64,000 bases of DNA from Lepus europaeus (taxonomy: Eukaryota; Chordata; Mammalia; Lagomorpha; Leporidae). The notes under the pieces are model-generated. The model saw nothing but the letters and a program-made list of their open reading frames with translations, was not told the DNA's origin and ran no database searches. Both the position numbers and the translations under genes were made by a program. Location of the stretch: the NCBI RefSeq assembly GCF_033115175.1, contig NC_084834.1, positions 80,832,462-80,896,461 of the forward strand, given 5' to 3'. This document shows positions 59,739 through 64,000 of this stretch, piece after piece; positions within the stretch are counted from its first letter, which is position 1; the number at the start of each line of letters is the position of its first letter.

Positions 59739-60069
59739 TACTTATTGCTAGAATGATTTTTTATGTAAATATATTACTTAAAATGTAATTAGAATCATAT
59801 CTTAAAGGCAACTGTATATACTTCTTTTTAATTTTCCATATTACTGAAATATTTTTCTGTAGTCCAACTCCAGTGAAATGATTTAACTTTTCAAACTTTA
59901 GGGATTAGCTTTCTGTTCTTTTGGATATAAAGTATGATGATATAAGAGTAAAATTCCTGTTAATAAATATTACACCTATTCTGGTTCATCATTGGGCTAG
60001 ACATGGGTTTTAAATAGGATTCTTCACCCCTGGATGAATTAAACTGTGATGTATCTATGTTTTTTGTTT

Positions 60070-60375
60070 TGTTTTGTTTTGTTTTTTGTTTTTTGGTTTT
60101 TTTTTTGTTTTTTGTTTTTGTTTTTTGACAGGCAGAGTGGACAGTGAGAGAGAGAGACAGAGAGAAAGGTCTTCCTTTGCCGTTGGTTCACCCTCAATGG
60201 CTGCCACGGCCGGCGCACTGCGGCCAGCGTACCGCGCTGATCCAATGGCAGGAGCCAGGTGCTTATCCTGGTTTCCCATGGGCTGCAGGGCCCAAGTACT
60301 TGGGCCATCCTCCTCTGCACTCCCTGGCCACAGCAGAGAGCTGGTCTGGAAGAAGGGCAACCGGGACAGAATCCG
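60070..60375 (-). mobile_element. C-type SINE lacking its head
   Basis: Minus copy from a T/GTTTT-rich tail through GACAGGCAGAGTGGACAGTG (60127) to 'gggcaaccgggacagaatccg', where it stops. The head with A and B boxes is missing, and the break is about 11 bases from that of the copy at 22.7 kb. A TSD is not clear (TGTTTT only). Confidence 0.9.
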
Positions 60376-62194
60376 TGTTTTATACACTGGAGATTAAAAT
60401 TGAATATTTAAATGATGGGTTTATGCTGAGCAAATGGAGTCAATTACAAAAGGTTACTTACTTTATGATTCACTTACACAAACCTTGTTTTTAATTTTCT
60501 TTTGCAAATAATTTTAAGTATGAAGAAGACAAAAAGATAAGAAAAAATTTGCCATATTTTGGAAACAGAGAACAGATTAATGGTTCCTACAGTTAGGAAT
60601 AAGGGTTAGGTACACAAGTATAACTACAAAAAGGCAACACAAGAGACTCCTGCAGTGATAGTTGATATATAACCTCAACCTTGATAGTAGAAATATAACC
60701 TGAATGAGATACAATATAGAACTAAATGCATACACACAGACACACACATTCATGTGTATATGTGTATGAATATAAGTATACTTGGGAAATCTGATTAAGA
60801 TCCATAGAGGATACACATGACAATACCTTGGTTGCACTTGTACTATAGTTCTGCAAACTGTTTACATTGAAGAAACTGGGAAAGGAGTCACTGATTTCTG
60901 ATAGTCATCTTGTAAGTGCACATGATGCTACATTATCTCAAAAAATAATAATCTAAAAAAAAGATGGTTTCTCTGATTTTCATTTTCAAAATCCTACATA
61001 CAAAAAAAAATTCTACATACCATGTTAAGAACTGGGAAGGGAGTATGCAGTTAACACAGAGTGCCTGATGCAAGTGAGCTGCATGAAATGGTGGGTTAGG
61101 CACCCCTCTCTGGTATAAATTAGGTAAATTGTATCACAGATTTTCTATAATGAAAAAATAGTATGGGTAGAACTATGTAGACAAGAAGCAGCAAGATAGC
61201 GTATTATGGGAGGGGGAAGGTGAGTATGGAGAGGAGTTAAAACAAAGATGCAAAGACAGTAGGAGTCAGGCCATCAAATGTCTTTTGTGTGACACCCCAT
61301 AGTTTGGAATTTTTGGTTAAGTGGCAAAGAGTAAATAGCATGGTTGGATATGATATTTAGAGACCAAAGCTCAAGAAAATTTTTTCTGTCCTGACAATGG
61401 ACAAAAGTATGCTACATTTGTGGGAAAATGAAAAAAAAAATGAGCATATTTGCATCAGAGAGAGAAGGAGATAGAGAGAACGAACCAGAAAATCATGAAT
61501 TGAGATGAAGCACAGCACTGGCAAGGAGTGGGTAGGTGTTCCCTGTTCGGATGGGAGAGCTATGAGAGGGAGTAATGCGTCCCTGAGATATCTTTTTCCT
61601 ACTTTGGTTTTTGGAAACTTGTTATTGTTTTATTTATGAGAGGTCTCCTAAAAGTCCATTCAAAATATGTAGTGTGTAAAAACCTATGCAATGGATTTCG
61701 ATTTTCTTTTGCTCTAAAATAAACTTACCTTTAAATTCCCCAAAAAAGAGGCAAAAAAAAAAAAAGACGCAGACTTAAATGTGTTAATTTAAAGATTTAA
61801 AAAACAAGAGCTATTTTCTTCTTCTTTATTAGTATCCAAGATATTGTCTGCCACATGGTGGGAGTAACAGGATATCCAAATGAGCTGGCTCTATCTCGGA
61901 ATTTTCACAAAATCTCACAGGCCAATTCTTCCTACACAACCATGTCCTAAAGCAAGATTCTAAGCACTTTTTAAAGATATGTGAAAGTTTTGTAATATGA
62001 TTCTTTCAGCATTAACTCATATGTTCCCTTTGTTGTTATTGTTGCTATAGTGGGGAAGGGATATAGGGCAGGGTGTGACAATTTGGGAGAGAACTCTTAT
62101 ACTGTGCTACCTTGGTCCATTGCTAGCCCTAGATGGAGAAAGGAGCTACCATATAGAGCAGAGCATTTTGGGATAGGATATACATTTTATTTTT
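60376..62194. other. Unassigned DNA
   Basis: About 1.8 kb, AT-rich, with a (CA)n-like run near 60732-60750. Apart from the MITE fragment at 61641 I see nothing to annotate. Confidence 0.42.
61641..61750 (+). mobile_element. Mariner-like MITE fragment
   Basis: 'aggtctcctaaaagtccattc', 'acctatgcaatggatttcgat' and 'ctctaaaataaacttaccttt' follow the same mariner-derived short repeat seen at 4062. Confidence 0.5.
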
Positions 62195-62365
62195 TGTTTT
62201 GTTTATTTATCAGAGACAGAGACTGAGAGACCTTTACTACCCAAAGGTCCACAACAGCAGAGCATGATCCAAGCTGAACTCAGGAGCCAAGAGCTCAATC
62301 CAGCTGTCCCACATGGATGGCAGGGACTGAAGTATTCAAGCAATCATCTGTCCCAGGGTATGCAT
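62195..62365 (-). mobile_element. Old SINE, 3' part
   Basis: 'tttatttatcagagacagagactgagag', 'gagccaagagctcaatccagctgtcccacatggatggcagggac' and 'aagcaatcatctgtcccagggtatgca' match the distal half of an old SINE of the 22.3-kb type, cut off at 'gcattgg'. Confidence 0.7.
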
Positions 62366-62668
62366 TGGCAGTGAGAGAGAGACAGAGAGGAAGGTCTTCC
62401 TTCTGTTGGTTCACTCCCCTAATGGCCTCTTCGGCCGGCGCTGCGCCGATCCGAAGCCAGGAACCGGGTACTTCCTCCCAATCTCCTATGTGGGTGCAGG
62501 GACTTGAGCACTTGGGCCATCCTCCTCTGCCCTCCCGGGCCACAGCAGAGAGCTGGACTGGAAGAGGAGCAACCGGGACTAGTACCCAGCGCCCCAACCG
62601 GGACTAGAACCCGGGGTGCCGGCGCCACAGGTGGAGGATTAGCCAAGTGAGCCACGGCGCCGGCCCAA
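62366..62668 (-). mobile_element. Young C-type SINE without tail, fused to old SINE
   Basis: Starts abruptly at CAGTGAGAGAGAG (62370), with no T-run and no GACAGGCAGAGTGGA segment, and continues to a perfect head complement ending ACGGCGCCGGCCC. No TSD is found. Confidence 0.88.
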
Positions 62669-64000
62669 CATCATGCTTTTCAACCCACTGTATGTCAGTG
62701 TTTGCTGAAGACCTGAGAAATGCAGGGGTAGTGGAACAATGAAGAAGAAAGAGAAGACTCTGAAGACACTGATATTTAAGTAACAACTGCAGGAAAGAGA
62801 TCTCTTAAGGCAGGTGGAAAAGGATTGTTATAAAAGTCCAGGAATTTCCAAGAGAAAGTGGTAAAATATATGACATAGCAGAAGAGTCAAAAAAAAAAAA
62901 AAAGAAATACATAATGAATGGCTTAAATTTTCTCTATATAACCAGTAGTATATATGAAAATGTGAAGTATTTTTCTTCCCTAGAAACTTAGCAGGCCACA
63001 AATGACAGATGGTCCAGTAACTGGAAGTTGGGTTGGAAAATGAAGGAAAACTTTTAATAAACATGAGATGGAACCACTGGATATGGAGATGCTGAGTATT
63101 TAAGGGTAAATCTCTGAGACAGAGTGTGATTCAGAAGGAGAAGTAGAGGGTAATGAGCACTGGAGAAAAATTTCCCCATTGGTTAAACAAGTGTTATTTA
63201 AGCAAATGTCATGGTGATCCTTTCATAATAGCAATTGACTATTCATTATTCGAGTTAAATATTTAGACAGTAGGTGATTCTAGAAATACTTTACTTTCAG
63301 TAATTTTAATACTCATCTGTGTTATCATAGGAGGTCTAATGTTAAAAATGTTAATTTACAATTCCTCAGTATGCCCAAGTAAAGGGAATGTCAGACAATT
63401 CCTGCTTTCCTGATAATACAGTTCTTACTCCCGTTGGAGTTTCACTTGTTATTTCCACGGTGACACAGTTAAAATAAAAGAATTAGACAGTCTTCCAATT
63501 AACGATCACATGGCAACCCTTTGCTATACAAATTTTTTGCATTTTTGTATCTTAGTGACAATTAGAGTAAGAGACATGACTACTTAGCAGACAACTGGAA
63601 AATATGATTTATATAGAAATTTTCAACTTATCCAAAGAATAATTTACTCAATAATTTACTTGCTAATTATTTTAACAAACATTTATTTTGTCAGGTACAC
63701 ATGTCTGGTGACACGGCAAAGACTATGTCTTATATGGACTGCCTTGATAGAAATACAAAAGTCATGAACGAGAAACAAGCTGTTGGTAAAGGAATTATCA
63801 ACTAGTGAGATGCAGGCTAGGTTGAGGTAACTGACTGTTATGTAGGTACGTGCAAAGAGTTGATTGATGACATGAGAGGGGGTGTCAGCAAGGGGAAGTC
63901 AAAAAAGGCAAAAGTACAGGGAGCTGATGTCTGCATTGGATAGAATGAGGCATATTTAGTCGTGAGGAGCAGGTATTCCAGGAAGGCAAGTAGGCTCAGA
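62669..64000. other. Unassigned DNA to window end
   Basis: AT-rich to moderately balanced sequence without recognised gene or repeat. Frames below 80 codons only. Confidence 0.42.

Noticed and set aside
1..64000. CRISPR arrays, bacterial operons, phage or defence systems, tRNA and rRNA genes
   Set aside because: No regularly spaced direct repeats, no prokaryote-like gene density, no tRNA or rRNA signatures outside SINE heads. The sequence is mammalian.

Overview
This window looks like nuclear DNA of a lagomorph, most likely rabbit. The case rests on many copies of a tRNA-derived SINE with the lagomorph C-repeat layout: a GGCCGGCGCCGTGGCTCA head, a (CT)n tract, CTGCCTGTCAAA and an A-tail. They sit beside L1 elements of one family with a long G-rich 3' UTR. 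Older pan-mammalian repeats (MIR, MER5A-like, MaLR LTRs, old L1) fill in the background. The sequence is AT-rich and I see no exon of a functional host protein-coding gene. It reads as a gene-poor interval built by repeated retrotransposition. Long reading frames are L1 ORF2/ORF1 remnants, translations of SINEs, or chance.

Layout. 0.4-3.3 kb: an L1 with a 5' inversion and 13-bp target-site duplications (TSDs), then a probable solo LTR. 3.3-12 kb: unique AT-rich DNA with two SINEs, one L1 3' end, a MIR and a mariner-like MITE. 12-15.6 kb: a young 5'-truncated L1 (open ORF2 tail of about 590 codons) inside the tail of an older SINE. 15.6-21.6 kb: mostly unique. 21.6-25.3 kb: a stack of SINEs, an old L1 and a possible DNA transposon. 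25.4-31.2 kb: an L1 with both ends but an ORF1-to-ORF2 deletion. 31.7-34.6 kb: SINEs and two adjacent MaLR LTRs. 35.4-38 kb: a second inverted L1. 39.5-40.1 kb: a CDC42 processed pseudogene. 40.3-41.7 kb: SINEs and an internally deleted old L1. 41.7-48.1 kb: mostly unique. 48.2-48.7 kb: a 7SK RNA copy fused head-on to an L1 3' end. 52.8-58.0 kb: an endogenous-retrovirus copy laid out R-U5...PPT-U3-R-poly(A) inside an old L1 ORF2. 58-64 kb: unique DNA, SINEs and a 38-bp perfect palindrome.

There is no operon-like or pathway relation between features. The unifying process is L1-machinery retrotransposition in several forms: 5' truncation, inversion by twin priming, template switching to a small nuclear RNA, processed mRNA, and apparently retroviral RNA. 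The two most unusual objects are the inverted 7SK/L1 chimera and the R-to-R retroviral copy. I found no CRISPR array, bacterial-type gene or new enzymatic system, and no tRNA or rRNA gene. All family names come from reading the sequence; no database search was made.
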